Below, piece after piece: positions 8,881 through 18,600 of a stretch of DNA of 64,000 nucleotides. The notes under the pieces are model-generated. The model worked only from the letters and a program-made list of their open reading frames with translations. It did not search any database and was not told the origin of the DNA. The first letter of the stretch is position 1. The number at the start of each line of letters is the position of its first letter. The DNA is taken from positions 62,001-126,000 of the forward strand of contig NZ_JAPDSH010000003.1 in assembly GCF_029143285.1 (NCBI RefSeq), read 5' to 3'. The stretch comes from Vagococcus proximus. Lineage in GTDB: Bacteria > Bacillota > Bacilli > Lactobacillales > Vagococcaceae. A program made the position numbers and the translations under genes.

Positions 8881-10010
8881 TTTTCTAAAATCCGCTCGAC
8901 AACACGTTCTGTTGCCTTACCATCTTCTAGCGATGCAAACTGATCGAGAAATTCTAATGATATTTCTTGTTGGTCTACACGTTTAACAGCATCAATTAAT
9001 TCATCTGTTGTAGTTACAATCGGACCGGGAGCCTTCTTTTCAAAATCAAAATAAAAGCCTCTCAGATCATTTTTGTATAAATCCATATCAAAACAATGGA
9101 AAATCATCGGGCGTTTTAGCACTGCATAATCAAAGAATACGCTTGAGTAATCCGTAATTAATACATCACTAATTAAGTACAAGTCACTTATATCATTGTA
9201 ACTTGTTACATTTTGAATAAAGTCTTCATGACCAATCAATTCAGATGTGTGCTTCACAAGATAATGGAGTCTAAAGATAACGTAGTACTCATCACCTAGC
9301 TCTTTTTTCATGTTTGTAAGGCTAAGTGGCAAATTAAAAGTAAAACTGTCTCTCCATGTCGGAGCATACATAATAATCTTTTTATCTAACGGAATGTTTA
9401 ACGCTTTTTTTATATGATTAATATTTTCTTCGTTATTACCATTAATCAGATAATCATTTCTTGGATAACCTGATTCAATCATCTCATTTTCAAAATCAAA
9501 ACAACGCCTAAAGATATTTGTTGAATACTTATTAGGAGAAATCAGATAATTCCAACGGCTTGATTCCAGTGAAAAAGCTTTTTTATACGGTATAGGTCTA
9601 TTCCACGATGGATAAATATTAGCATCATCCATATCAATCGCTAGTTTTTTCAAAGGTGTCCCATGCCAAGTTTGTACGTATATCGTCTTTTTAGGTTTTA
9701 TCACCCATAATGGTATACGACTATTAGAAATCCAATACTTTGCACGCGCCATTGTAAAGAACCATCTAATCGTTCCTTTTTTTATAATATTTAAACCTTT
9801 ATTTTCAAATTTTTTTTGTTCTGCAACATCTACACTCCAGTAACATTTATATTCCGGATAGTGCTCTTTAATGTATTCATACATCGCTCTCGGATTGTCA
9901 CTATATTGTCTTCCTAAAAAACTTTCAAATACCATAATTTTTTTATTAACAGGTACTACTGTAGCCAAAAAGGTACTTAATTTTTTTGCAATTTTTTCTG
10001 AACGCTTCAT
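8877..10010 (-). CDS. CDP-glycerol glycerophosphotransferase family protein (TagB/TagF type)
   Basis: A 377-residue enzyme of the Glyphos_transf family, which transfers glycerol-phosphate from CDP-glycerol in wall teichoic acid and related polymer synthesis at the inner membrane face. Visible hallmarks are YVQTWHGTPLKKLAIDMDD, MIFHCFDMDLYKNDLRGFYF and LISDVLITDYSSVFFDYAVL, with the catalytic His in WHGTP. The N-terminus lacks a signal peptide. It is divergent from a second member of the same family at 10260, so the two probably serve one polymer pathway. Whether it primes (TagB-like) or polymerises (TagF-like) cannot be told. Ends at a terminator shared with the pentapeptide gene. Confidence 0.9.
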   Translation of the reverse strand: MKRSEKIAKKLSTFLATVVPVNKKIMVFESFLGRQYSDNPRAMYEYIKEHYPEYKCYWSVDVAEQKKFENKGLNIIKKGTIRWFFTMARAKYWISNSRIPLWVIKPKKTIYVQTWHGTPLKKLAIDMDDANIYPSWNRPIPYKKAFSLESSRWNYLISPNKYSTNIFRRCFDFENEMIESGYPRNDYLINGNNEENINHIKKALNIPLDKKIIMYAPTWRDSFTFNLPLSLTNMKKELGDEYYVIFRLHYLVKHTSELIGHEDFIQNVTSYNDISDLYLISDVLITDYSSVFFDYAVLKRPMIFHCFDMDLYKNDLRGFYFDFEKKAPGPIVTTTDELIDAVKRVDQQEISLEFLDQFASLEDGKATERVVERILEK

Positions 10011-10146
10011 TTTTTCCTACTCCTTTTTACCTGTACATTAAAATTCTTAACAATAAACAGCTATCCTTAATATAATATCACTAGTCACTATATCAAGCAA
10101 TACAGTAAGATGTACAATACATTGATTTTTCACCGCTTTTATAAGT

Positions 10147-10174
10147 TTGACTTTCCCTTTATATCTATTATAAT
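10147..10174 (+). promoter_or_regulatory. Promoter of the TagF-GT4 fusion gene
   Basis: -35 TTGACT (10147-10152), 16-bp spacer, -10 TATAAT (10169-10174), about 85 bp before the start codon. Confidence 0.7.
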
Positions 10175-10259
10175 TGTAATGTTAGACTAGTCTTTTTCTA
10201 GCTAATTTACATTTGAATTAAGCTAATAATCACCATCACTATATTGAGGAGTTCTGATA

Positions 10260-12767
10260 ATGAATTTTAAAATCATGAAAAGACGTTTAGGTTTCATCGT
10301 AGAACCAGCGTTATCACCCATAAAAAATAAAGCTAAAAAGATGCTTTTAACTTATGCCCGTGCTTCAAAAAAACCGATTAAAAAGAAAACAATTTTATTT
10401 GAAGCTTACCTTGGAAAAAGTATGACAGGAAATAGCTATGCCTTATTCCAAGAAATATATCAAGACACACGTTTTAAAGACTTCACCTTTATTTGGAGCC
10501 TTGATTCTTTTGATTCAATACAAGTAAAATACAAGTCCGCTAAAAATGTTAAATTTATCAAACGAGAATCTACAGCTTATCCAGAAGCACTTGCACGTTC
10601 TGAATATCTTGTTACAGATACAACATTCCCACATTATTTTAACAAACGCACAGACGGGCAAACCTACATTATGGCTTGGCATGGTACACCTTATAAAACA
10701 ATCGGAAAAGATATTCAGCACACTCCCGTCGGAGCCCATAAAAATGTTATGAAAAACATGCTCCACACTGATTATTTTATCTCCCCATCAAAATTCACAA
10801 CTACAACTATTTTAAATAGCCAAGATGCTTATGACCTCTTTTCTGGTGTAGTTATTGAAACTGGTATGCCTAGAACAGATATGATGTTTGGTACAGACAT
10901 TACTAAAATTAAAGCCCAGCTTAATTTGCCTTTAGATAAAAAAATTGTTCTTTATGCTCCAACATGGAACGACTTTATAAAAAACGCTACTGTCACAGGT
11001 GGACAACTTGCAACTGATGTTATAAATCTACAAAAACAACTTGGATCAGACTACTTGGTCTGCTTAAAAGCTCATTATTTGGAATACAACGCTATAAAAG
11101 AAATGACAACAGCTGTCACATTAATTGATAATTCCATCGATACTAATGAGTTACTAAGCATTGCTGACCACCTAATTACAGACTATTCTAGTATCTTTTT
11201 TGACTATCTACCCCTTCAAAAACCTATTCATTTTTACTTTAAAAATTATGAGGAATTTGAAAATGGTCGTGGATTTTACCTAGAACAAAATGAACTACCT
11301 GGTACTAAAAGTCATACTATAGAAGAACTAGCTACCGCTATATTATCTGAAAGCAACTCAAAGCCATTACACTATGAGCAAGAAATCAAACGCTTCTCTC
11401 CCTATGACGATGGCAACGTTTCAAAACGCATCATTGATAAAGCTTTCTTTAATATAGATTTAACTGTAGGTTCAACCTATAAAACTGTCACAAAAAAAGA
11501 AAAACTCTTATTTTACAGTGGTCTTTTCAAAAACAACGGTATTTCTGAATCTTTCATTAGAATGTCCAATCAACTTGATTATGATAAATACCATGTTACA
11601 GTCGTAGTCCCTACAAACCTTAAGAAAAATCCTGGTGCTCTCTATTTACTAGAACGATTACACCCTGAGATAACTTTACTATTCCCTGTCGGAAATCGAA
11701 TTAATGCAACAATTCAAGATCAATACGGTTATAAATTTTTCCTTAATAGAGGATACAATGGCATAACCAAAAAATTCAATATCCCTAAAATATTCAATAA
11801 CGAATTCCATCGTTTAGTAGGAAATGTTCACTATAATAAAGCAATAGATTTCAGCGGATATAGCGCATATTACGGTGCTATTTTAGGATTTAGCGACGCT
11901 GACCATAAAGCAGTCTTCATGCACAGTGATATGGAAAAAGATAAAGAACGAGTTGTTAAGAAAAAAAGACCAAATCGTTTAAACTTACAAGCTATGTTTT
12001 CTATATATCCTTATTTCGATAAGTTAGTCTCTGTTTCTGAAACAAGTTACCAAGCTAACCTTAAAAAACTAGGGGGCAAGCTCCGTGTTACTGATAAAAT
12101 GACTTATGTTGTCAACTACTTGGACGCTGAACGTATTTCAGAACTTGAAGATCAATTTTCTGACTTTACAATTGATGGTCACACTTTACTAACCGATACT
12201 GTTATGGACGAAGATCCCCAAGGTGTTGTTATAGTTAAAGGCATCCCCGAACCTAGAACAACACATACCAATTATGTTACACTAGGACGCTTATCTCCCG
12301 AAAAAAACCAAGCACTATTAATTAAAGCATTTTCAAAAGTCGTAGAAGAAAAGCCAAATAGCACGCTCTATATTATAGGTGATGGACCACAAAAAAATTC
12401 ACTGGTTAACTTAGTTAATTCTTTACAATTGGCTGATCACGTTATCTTTGTTGGTCATATGTCAAATCCTTTCTTCTTACTAAAAAAATGCGATATATTC
12501 GTCTTGACTTCTTCTTACGAAGGACAGGCGTTAGTTATTTTAGAAGCGCTAGCTGTTGGACTAAAAGTTATCTCCACAGATATTCCAGGACCAGATAACA
12601 TATTAAAAGAAGGCTATGGTGAATTAGTAGAAGCCACTGATATTGGCTTAGCTAAAAAAATGATAACTGTTTCAGATTCTTCCACAACATACAAAAAATT
12701 TGATGCACACGCTTATGATAAAAAAGCTCTTATGATGTTCGAAAGTATGTTAGAACAACTTAAATAA
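10260..12767 (+). CDS. Bifunctional CDP-glycerol glycerophosphotransferase / GT4 glycosyltransferase
   Basis: An 835-residue two-domain enzyme. Residues about 1-400 form a Glyphos_transf domain (AWHGTPYKTIGKD, YAPTWNDF, ADHLITDYSSIFFDYLPLQ). Residues about 415-835 form a GT-B glycosyltransferase of family 4, with an N-lobe opening LLFYSGLFKNNGISESF and a C-lobe carrying VTLGRLSPEKNQ, IIGDGPQ and the donor-binding region SSYEGQALVILEALA. The fusion suggests that polyglycerol-phosphate chain growth and sugar decoration are done by one protein. The ribosome site GAGGAG supports ATG at 10260. It has its own promoter and terminator and is divergent from the gene at 8877. Acceptor and sugar are unknown. 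Confidence 0.88.
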   Translation: MNFKIMKRRLGFIVEPALSPIKNKAKKMLLTYARASKKPIKKKTILFEAYLGKSMTGNSYALFQEIYQDTRFKDFTFIWSLDSFDSIQVKYKSAKNVKFIKRESTAYPEALARSEYLVTDTTFPHYFNKRTDGQTYIMAWHGTPYKTIGKDIQHTPVGAHKNVMKNMLHTDYFISPSKFTTTTILNSQDAYDLFSGVVIETGMPRTDMMFGTDITKIKAQLNLPLDKKIVLYAPTWNDFIKNATVTGGQLATDVINLQKQLGSDYLVCLKAHYLEYNAIKEMTTAVTLIDNSIDTNELLSIADHLITDYSSIFFDYLPLQKPIHFYFKNYEEFENGRGFYLEQNELPGTKSHTIEELATAILSESNSKPLHYEQEIKRFSPYDDGNVSKRIIDKAFFNIDLTVGSTYKTVTKKEKLLFYSGLFKNNGISESFIRMSNQLDYDKYHVTVVVPTNLKKNPGALYLLERLHPEITLLFPVGNRINATIQDQYGYKFFLNRGYNGITKKFNIPKIFNNEFHRLVGNVHYNKAIDFSGYSAYYGAILGFSDADHKAVFMHSDMEKDKERVVKKKRPNRLNLQAMFSIYPYFDKLVSVSETSYQANLKKLGGKLRVTDKMTYVVNYLDAERISELEDQFSDFTIDGHTLLTDTVMDEDPQGVVIVKGIPEPRTTHTNYVTLGRLSPEKNQALLIKAFSKVVEEKPNSTLYIIGDGPQKNSLVNLVNSLQLADHVIFVGHMSNPFFLLKKCDIFVLTSSYEGQALVILEALAVGLKVISTDIPGPDNILKEGYGELVEATDIGLAKKMITVSDSSTTYKKFDAHAYDKKALMMFESMLEQLK

Positions 12768-12806
12768 AAAATAAGCCTACTCCAATTGGAGTAGGCTTAT
12801 TTTTTA
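12766..12806. terminator. Bidirectional intrinsic terminator
   Basis: Stem AATAAGCCTACTCC / GGAGTAGGCTTATT with A and T tails between convergent genes. Confidence 0.9.
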
Positions 12807-14945
12807 TTTATCTTCTGATTTTTCTTCTTTTTTAACTTCTGGTTTTGGTAATAACTCTTTACGAGAAGCATTAACACGGCCTTGTTTATCGATTTCTGTA
12901 ACTTTAACATCGATAACATCACCCATTTTAACAACATCTTCCGTATTAGCAACACGTTCATGTGCTAATTGAGAGATATGAACTAGAGCATCTTTACCTT
13001 TGAATAAGTTAACGAATGCACCAAATTTTTCAACACGGACAACAGTCGCCTTGTAAGTTTCACCTACTTTAGCTTCTCTTGTTAACTCTTCAATAATTTC
13101 GATAGCACGTTTAATCATTGCCGCATCAACTGCTGCAATACTTACGTTACCTTCTTGGTCAATGTCAATCTTAACGCCAGTTTCTTCAATGATTGAATTG
13201 ATTGTGTCGCCACCTTTACCAATGACTGTCTTGATCTTATCAGGATTGATTTGGATCATTTCAATCTTAGGAGCGTATTCACTTAACTCTTCACGAGGTT
13301 CAGCAATCGCAGATGTAATCACATTAAGAATTTCCATACGAGCTTTTTTAGCTTGTGCTAACGCTTCAGTTAAGATTTGTTCAGTGATACCTTCAATTTT
13401 GATATCCATTTGTAAAGCAGTAATACCCGCTTCAGTACCTGCAACTTTAAAGTCCATGTCGCCTAGGTGATCTTCAAGACCTTGAATATCTGTTAAAACT
13501 GTATAGTTATCTCCGTCCATTACAAGACCCATTGCAATACCAGCTACAGGTGCTTTAATTGGTACACCAGCATCCATAAGCGCTAAGATACCACCACAGA
13601 TACTTGCTTGAGAGGATGACCCATTTGATTCTAATACTTCAGAAACCACACGAATCATGTATGGGAATTCTTCTTCTGATGGAATAACTTGAGCCATAGC
13701 ACGTTCACCTAAAGCACCGTGACCAATTTCACGACGACCTGGGGCACGAGTAGGACCTGTTGATCCAACACAGAATTGAGGGAAGTTATAATGATGGATG
13801 AAACGTTTTGTTTCCTCAGAACCTAAACCATCAATAATTTGGTGCTCACCTAATGGCGCTAATGTTACAGTAGATAACGCTTGTGTTTGACCACGAGTGA
13901 ATAATCCTGAACCATGAACGCGAGGTAAAATACCTACTTCACTTGCAAGCGGACGAATCTCATCAATTTTACGACCATCAGGACGTACTTTATCAATTGT
14001 GATTAAACGACGTACTTCATTTTTTTCCATATCTTCTGCGATTTGACGTACTTCTTTCATACGTTTCGCAGCATCTTCTTCACCTGCGAATTTTTCTTCG
14101 TAAGTTTCGATGATTTCTTTTTTAACAGCGTCGATATTATCTTCACGGGCTAATTTTTCTTCAGTTTGGATTGCTTCAACCATGCGAGCTTTGTAAGCAT
14201 CATTGATTTCAGTTTCTAATTCTTCAGAAATTTGTAATAATTTGATTTCCATTTTTTCTTTGCCAACTTCAGCAGCAATTTTTTCTTGGAAAGCAACTAA
14301 TTCTTTAATAGCAGCATGCCCGAATAATAATGCACCTAACATATCTTCTTCAGATACTTCTTTAGCGCCACTTTCTACCATGTTAATCGCATCTTTTGTA
14401 CCAGCTACGCTTAACTCGATATCTGACAATTCAGTTTGTTCAACAGTTGGATTCAACACATACTCACCGTTAATACGACCAACGTTTACTCCAGCAATAG
14501 GGCCATTGAATGGGATATCTGAAATTGATAATGCTAATGATGAACCTAACATAGCTGACATTTCAGGTGTACAGTTTTGATCAACACTCATTACAATATT
14601 AGTGATTTGAACGTCATTACGGAATCCTTCCGCGAACATCGGACGAATCGGACGGTCAATTAAACGAGCGGTTAATGTTGCATGCTCACTCGGGCGACCT
14701 TCACGTTTGATAAAGCCACCAGGTACTTTACCTGCTGCGTACATTTTCTCTTCGTAGTTAACTGTTAACGGAAAGAAATCAACATCTTTAGGCTCTTTTG
14801 ATCCTACTGCTGCAGTTAATACAACTGTATCCCCATAACGAACTAAAACTGATCCGTTTGCTTGTTTGGCTAATTGGCCTACCTCAACTGATAGCGGACG
14901 TCCGCCCCAATCCATTGAAAAAACTTTTTTTTCTGAACTTACCAT
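12804..14945 (-). CDS. pnp: Polyribonucleotide nucleotidyltransferase (PNPase)
   Basis: A 713-residue 3'-5' exoribonuclease that degrades RNA phosphorolytically. Domain order is two RNase PH domains (about 5-140 and 310-540), a KH domain (around [20 protein letters not shown], about 555-620) and an S1 domain (about 620-690), then an acidic/lysine tail. The start at ATG 14945 follows a strong AAAAGGAG site. It lies downstream of rpsO on the same strand, the classic order, but a terminator separates the two. A long hairpin just before the ribosome site suggests control at the leader. Confidence 0.97.
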   Translation of the reverse strand: MVSSEKKVFSMDWGGRPLSVEVGQLAKQANGSVLVRYGDTVVLTAAVGSKEPKDVDFFPLTVNYEEKMYAAGKVPGGFIKREGRPSEHATLTARLIDRPIRPMFAEGFRNDVQITNIVMSVDQNCTPEMSAMLGSSLALSISDIPFNGPIAGVNVGRINGEYVLNPTVEQTELSDIELSVAGTKDAINMVESGAKEVSEEDMLGALLFGHAAIKELVAFQEKIAAEVGKEKMEIKLLQISEELETEINDAYKARMVEAIQTEEKLAREDNIDAVKKEIIETYEEKFAGEEDAAKRMKEVRQIAEDMEKNEVRRLITIDKVRPDGRKIDEIRPLASEVGILPRVHGSGLFTRGQTQALSTVTLAPLGEHQIIDGLGSEETKRFIHHYNFPQFCVGSTGPTRAPGRREIGHGALGERAMAQVIPSEEEFPYMIRVVSEVLESNGSSSQASICGGILALMDAGVPIKAPVAGIAMGLVMDGDNYTVLTDIQGLEDHLGDMDFKVAGTEAGITALQMDIKIEGITEQILTEALAQAKKARMEILNVITSAIAEPREELSEYAPKIEMIQINPDKIKTVIGKGGDTINSIIEETGVKIDIDQEGNVSIAAVDAAMIKRAIEIIEELTREAKVGETYKATVVRVEKFGAFVNLFKGKDALVHISQLAHERVANTEDVVKMGDVIDVKVTEIDKQGRVNASRKELLPKPEVKKEEKSEDK

Positions 14946-14963
14946 ATTATCTTCTCCTTTTTA

Positions 14964-15045
14964 GGGGGACAGCAACTACTAAACAAATGACAGGGTCTGA
15001 TGTAGTCAGATCATCTCATTTGCATAGTAGCGGTTATCGTCACCC
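14964..15045 (-). promoter_or_regulatory. Long hairpin in the pnp 5' leader
   Basis: On the minus strand the leader folds into a nearly continuous stem of about 80 nt: CTACTA/TAGTAG, CAAATGA/TCATTTG and TCTGA/TCAGA, separated by small symmetric internal loops and closed by a 5-nt loop. GGGTGAC/GTCCCCC-type pairing adds at the base. It ends only about 20 nt before the pnp start codon. No coding potential was seen. PNPase of E. coli is autoregulated through a double-stranded leader cut by RNase III, and this could be an analogue. Confidence 0.7.
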
Positions 15046-15121
15046 TTTAATTATATATAAACGACTATCCCTTTGGAATACTCGCCTTTGTTCCATTTCT
15101 ACTTTTACTTTCTATCTGTAA

Positions 15122-15166
15122 ATAAAAAACAAAAGAAAGCGAGATTCATAATGAACCTCACTTTCG
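15122..15166 (-). terminator. Intrinsic terminator after rpsO
   Basis: Minus-strand stem GAAAGTGAGGTTCAT / ATGAATCTCGCTTTC followed by a T-rich tail. Confidence 0.85.
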
Positions 15167-15185
15167 AGTAGGTTGTCAGTTATGA

Positions 15186-15455
15186 TTAACGACGTAAACC
15201 TAATTTTTGGATTAATTCGCGGTAACGAGCTACATCGTTGTTACGTAAGTAAGCTAATAGGTTACGACGGTGTCCAACTTTTTTCATTAAACCACGGTAT
15301 GAATGGTGATCTTTTTTGTGTGTTTGAGAATGCTCATTTAGGTGATTGATTTCAGCAGTTAATACAGCGATTTGTACTTCTGGTGAACCAGTATCTCCTT
15401 CTTTACGTGCGTACTCTTTGATGATTTCATTTTTTTGCTCTTTTGACATTGCCAT
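15186..15455 (-). CDS. rpsO: 30S ribosomal protein S15
   Basis: An 89-residue S15 of normal length, opening [20 protein letters not shown] and containing the conserved DTGSPEVQ and [19 protein letters not shown] segments. It binds 16S rRNA at an early step of 30S assembly. The start follows a GAGGTGG ribosome site. A consensus-like promoter and a short structured leader lie upstream, and a terminator downstream separates it from pnp. Confidence 0.97.
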   Translation of the reverse strand: MAMSKEQKNEIIKEYARKEGDTGSPEVQIAVLTAEINHLNEHSQTHKKDHHSYRGLMKKVGHRRNLLAYLRNNDVARYRELIQKLGLRR

Positions 15456-15550
15456 GTGTATCCACCTCTTTCTATAGTTTCACCCGAAAACTGAGTAAAC
15501 CGTTGGTGACTCGATAAACCAAGTAGTGGGTCATACGAGTTAAATCGTAC
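15456..15550 (-). promoter_or_regulatory. rpsO 5' leader, candidate S15-responsive element
   Basis: The roughly 95-nt leader can form TTGGT/ACCAA and CACC/GGGTG pairings that compete or nest, directly ahead of the ribosome site. S15 is known to bind and repress its own leader in several bacterial groups with different structures. This assignment is inferred from position and pairing only. Confidence 0.35.
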
Positions 15551-15556
15551 ATTCTT

Positions 15557-15585
15557 ACTTTACCTTAAGCCCTATCTAAATGCAA
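15557..15585 (-). promoter_or_regulatory. Promoter of rpsO
   Basis: Minus strand: -35 TTGCAT (15580-15585), 17-bp spacer, -10 TAAAGT (15557-15562). Confidence 0.6.
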
Positions 15586-15737
15586 GTTAAAATCCCTATT
15601 TCTCCCCTTTTTTAGTCGACAATAACTTCAGCCACTTTTTATTCTTTTTTCACTATTTTATGATACAATATAGTGATGAAAAATGACGTACAACTATATT
15701 TTTTACGTCATTTAAAGAATAAGGAGAGATACTAATT

Positions 15738-16301
15738 ATGATTACAATGAAGGATATTATCCGTGAAGGTAACCCCACACTTAGAGAAGTTGTTCCAGAA
15801 GTTGAACTACCTCTATCTGACGACGATAAAACTCTAGCCGATGAGATGTTAACATTCTTAAAGAATAGTCAAGATCCCGAAATCGCTGAAAAGTATAACT
15901 TACGTGGTGGTGTTGGTCTTGCTGCCCCTCAACTTGATAAGAAAAAACGCATGATTGCTGTTCACATTCCCAACATGGACCCTGAAATTAACGAACCCAC
16001 TTTTAGCGATGTGATGATTAATCCTAAAATCATTAGCCATACTGTTCAAGATGCTTGCCTGCGTGATGGTGAAGGTTGCTTATCAGTAGATCGTGAAGTT
16101 CCTGGCTATGTTGTCCGACATGCACGTATTACAGTAACTTATACTGATGTTAACGGCGAAACGCAAAAGAAAAAATTCAAAAACTACGATGCTATTGTTA
16201 TCCAACATGAAATTGACCATTTAAATGGTGTCATGTTCTACGATCACATCAACAAAGTTCAACCTTTCGCAATTAACAAAGATGTTTTAATTATTGACTA
16301 A
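15738..16301 (+). CDS. def: Peptide deformylase
   Basis: A 187-residue metalloenzyme that removes the formyl group from nascent protein N-termini. All three family motifs are present: GVGLAAPQL (about 57-65), EGCLS with the metal-binding cysteine, and QHEIDHLNG with the two metal-binding histidines and catalytic Glu. The insertion before motif 2 and the length fit type II deformylases of Gram-positives. AAGGAG precedes ATG. Single gene with its own terminator, divergent from rpsO. Confidence 0.96.
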   Translation: MITMKDIIREGNPTLREVVPEVELPLSDDDKTLADEMLTFLKNSQDPEIAEKYNLRGGVGLAAPQLDKKKRMIAVHIPNMDPEINEPTFSDVMINPKIISHTVQDACLRDGEGCLSVDREVPGYVVRHARITVTYTDVNGETQKKKFKNYDAIVIQHEIDHLNGVMFYDHINKVQPFAINKDVLIID

Positions 16302-16303
16302 AT

Positions 16304-16338
16304 AAAAAGACGCTCCCTTTTGCGGAAGCGTCTTTTTT
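16304..16338. terminator. Bidirectional intrinsic terminator
   Basis: Stem AAAAGACGCT / AGCGTCTTTT between convergent genes. Confidence 0.85.
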
Positions 16339-17119
16339 ATTTCTGAATTAGACCATGCTCAATAGCTGCATGCAAAATGCCATGTTCATCATTACTCTTA
16401 GTTATATAGTCTCCATGCCCTTTTACTAAGTCAGAGGCATTTCCCATTACAACACCTAAACCTGCAAGATTTAGCATTTCAATGTCATTTTCACCATCAC
16501 CAAATGCAATAATATCTTTTTCAGAAATTCCTTTATCTTTAGCAATAACTTTTAAGGTTTCTGCTTTTGAACCATGTTTTGAAACGACATCTACCCCGTC
16601 AGATACCCAACGTGTAAATCTTAATTTATCAAGTAACGGTGTGAAAAATTCCTCTTGATCAGCTTTACAGAACATAATAGCTTGATAAATCGCTTTTTCC
16701 TTATCAATATCAAATTCAAATGATGGTTTGAAATGCTCATATCCTACTTTTTTCTGACGATCACTTTGTTCTCTAAATTCTTTTTGTTGTTTCACTTCAC
16801 GCTCTGTTTGATAGAGAATGTCTATATTTTTTTCATTTGCCATCGCAACGATTTCTTTTAACTCTTCTTTATCAATAGGAAAACTATGAGATAACTCATG
16901 ATTTTCATACGCATATGCTCCATTACACAATATGTAATTTTTAACACCTAATTCTTTAAGTGCTTCTTGGGCAGTAAAATAACTACGTCCAGTCGCAACC
17001 GTTACATAATGGCCTGCTTCTTCTAATTCTCTCAACACACGTAAACTACTATCCAAAATTTTACGATCTGATGTGTACAATGTCCCATCAATATCAAATG
17101 CTATTAATTTTTTAGTCAT
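16337..17119 (-). CDS. Cof-type HAD-superfamily phosphatase
   Basis: A 260-residue member of the Cof/YbiV-like HAD hydrolases. Motif I is FDIDGTLY (catalytic aspartates near residues 9 and 11), motif II is the Thr in TVATGRS, motif III is a Lys near AETLK and motif IV is FGDGENDIEML. A large cap domain lies between motifs II and III, as in type IIB members. These enzymes act on sugar phosphates or related metabolites in the cytoplasm; the substrate cannot be read from sequence. Stands alone, upstream of a terminator shared with def. Confidence 0.9.
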   Translation of the reverse strand: MTKKLIAFDIDGTLYTSDRKILDSSLRVLRELEEAGHYVTVATGRSYFTAQEALKELGVKNYILCNGAYAYENHELSHSFPIDKEELKEIVAMANEKNIDILYQTEREVKQQKEFREQSDRQKKVGYEHFKPSFEFDIDKEKAIYQAIMFCKADQEEFFTPLLDKLRFTRWVSDGVDVVSKHGSKAETLKVIAKDKGISEKDIIAFGDGENDIEMLNLAGLGVVMGNASDLVKGHGDYITKSNDEHGILHAAIEHGLIQK

Positions 17120-17234
17120 ACCTTGTCCATTCCCCTTACTTTTCTATCTATTATTGAAAATACTTTACTCATTTTGACTTGCCTCTTTATGGTATGCTAA
17201 ATCACTTTATGATGCAACTTTTCCACCGTAAAAC

Positions 17235-17269
17235 AAAAAAACAGCCTAGTATGTACTCGACTGTTTTTT
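17235..17269 (-). terminator. Intrinsic terminator of lrgAB
   Basis: Minus-strand stem AAAAACAG / CTGTTTTT with an inner AGTAC-type pairing and T tail. Confidence 0.75.
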
Positions 17270-17272
17270 ATT

Positions 17273-17983
17273 CTATATAAATAATGCAACAACTTTTAAA
17301 GTAAGCGGCGCAGCGACCACCGTCACGACACCCGCTACACCAATCGCTAAGCCTGACATTGCTCCTTCAACTGTTCCAAGCTCCATCGCTTTAGAGGTGC
17401 CAATCGCATGGGCTGATGTTCCTAACGCTATTCCTTTAGCAACCGGCTCTTCAATTTTTGCCCACTTAAGAACGGTAGGTCCAATAATTGCACCCATGAT
17501 ACCCGAGATGATTACTACAATAATAGTAATCGTTGGAATGCCACCCATTTTAACGGCAATCTCTGATGCGATTGCTGTTGTGACAGATTTGGGCAATACC
17601 GACGCCGTTAATTCTGGACTATATTTAAATAAAATAGCCGTAATAGCTGTAATAAATGTACTGAAAAATGAGCCTACAATAATTCCTGCCATGATTGAAC
17701 GCACATGGTATTTTAACAAATGAAATGATTTATACAATGGAATAGCTATAGCTACAGTCGCTGGTGCAATTAACATTGTTAAGATACTGCCGCCACGATT
17801 ATAATTTTCATATGGAATGTTTGTTAGCTTTAAAAATGCAATCACTACTAAGATAGAGACAATCAGCGGATTAAAAATCGGTAACTTTAACTTAGCTGCT
17901 AATTCTCTCGCTAATAAAAATACAGCAATCGATAAAACTAAACCAAATAAATAATTACTCGTCAATTCTTGTAACATGCCCAT
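17273..17983 (-). CDS. lrgB: LrgB-family holin-like partner protein
   Basis: A 236-residue hydrophobic protein of the LrgB/CidB family with about seven predicted membrane segments. It carries conserved stretches such as MLIAPATVAIAIPLYK, PKSVTTAIASEIAVKMGG and GTSAHAIGTSKAMELG. With LrgA it affects murein hydrolase activity and, in some species, pyruvate uptake. It overlaps the 3' end of lrgA by about 29 bp, so translation is coupled. ATG at 17983 is used; a second ATG six bases later is also possible with the same GGAGG site. Confidence 0.93.
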   Translation of the reverse strand: MGMLQELTSNYLFGLVLSIAVFLLARELAAKLKLPIFNPLIVSILVVIAFLKLTNIPYENYNRGGSILTMLIAPATVAIAIPLYKSFHLLKYHVRSIMAGIIVGSFFSTFITAITAILFKYSPELTASVLPKSVTTAIASEIAVKMGGIPTITIIVVIISGIMGAIIGPTVLKWAKIEEPVAKGIALGTSAHAIGTSKAMELGTVEGAMSGLAIGVAGVVTVVAAPLTLKVVALFI

Positions 17984-18362
17984 GCTCCTCCTCTTCGTTT
18001 AACCCTGCTAAATCACCTTCATATTTCCGTTTAACAAATTGAACGACACGACCAACGACCGCCATTGTTAAACCTGTTAATACAATAGTCATCAATAACA
18101 GACTAAACCAATTATCCTTAACCAAATCGAAATCGACCATAATACCGACTCCTGCTGGTAAAAATAAAATACTTAAATTATCTAATAAGAAGGTCCCAAC
18201 CGTATCAACATCATCTACTTTCACAAACTTAAAGTACAGAGCTGCGAATAGTAAAAGCATGCCAATCACACTTCCGGGGATAGGTAATTTAAATAGCTTT
18301 GATACAATTTCCCCTAAATAAGAAAAACTAATAATCAATAAAAACTCTTTAAACAACTTCAT
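17955..18362 (-). CDS. lrgA: LrgA-family holin-like protein
   Basis: About 135 residues with four predicted membrane helices and the LrgA/CidA signature PIPGSVIGMLLLF followed by LPAGVGIM. The tail is charged and cytosolic. The start is set at ATG 18362, after an ideal GGAGGAG site; a further upstream ATG (18386) would lie over that site. LrgA is a holin-like membrane protein acting with LrgB in autolysis control and carbon overflow. First gene of lrgAB. No LytTR sensor system is in the window. Confidence 0.93.
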   Translation of the reverse strand: MKLFKEFLLIISFSYLGEIVSKLFKLPIPGSVIGMLLLFAALYFKFVKVDDVDTVGTFLLDNLSILFLPAGVGIMVDFDLVKDNWFSLLLMTIVLTGLTMAVVGRVVQFVKRKYEGDLAGLNEEEEHGHVTRIDE

Positions 18363-18564
18363 TTTCTCTCCTCCTAACGTTCTCATTTATTATATAGCAG
18401 AATTACTTCACATGAAACGTTATTTTAAAGGTTTTATATTAACAATCCCTTATACAAACCATTGTGACTCACTACACTAAGCCTTTGTGAAAACCCTTAC
18501 TTTAAAAGTATAATACCATGGAGAAATTTACTCATTTTTTTAAAATAGAACCTGATACTAACCC

Positions 18565-18593
18565 TTGATATTTCACTATTACTATCGTATAAT
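18565..18593 (+). promoter_or_regulatory. Promoter of rpsD
   Basis: -35 TTGATA (18565-18570), 17-bp spacer, -10 TATAAT (18588-18593). The remainder of the 18363-18564 gap shows no recognised element. Confidence 0.8.
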
Positions 18594-18600
18594 AGACTTT

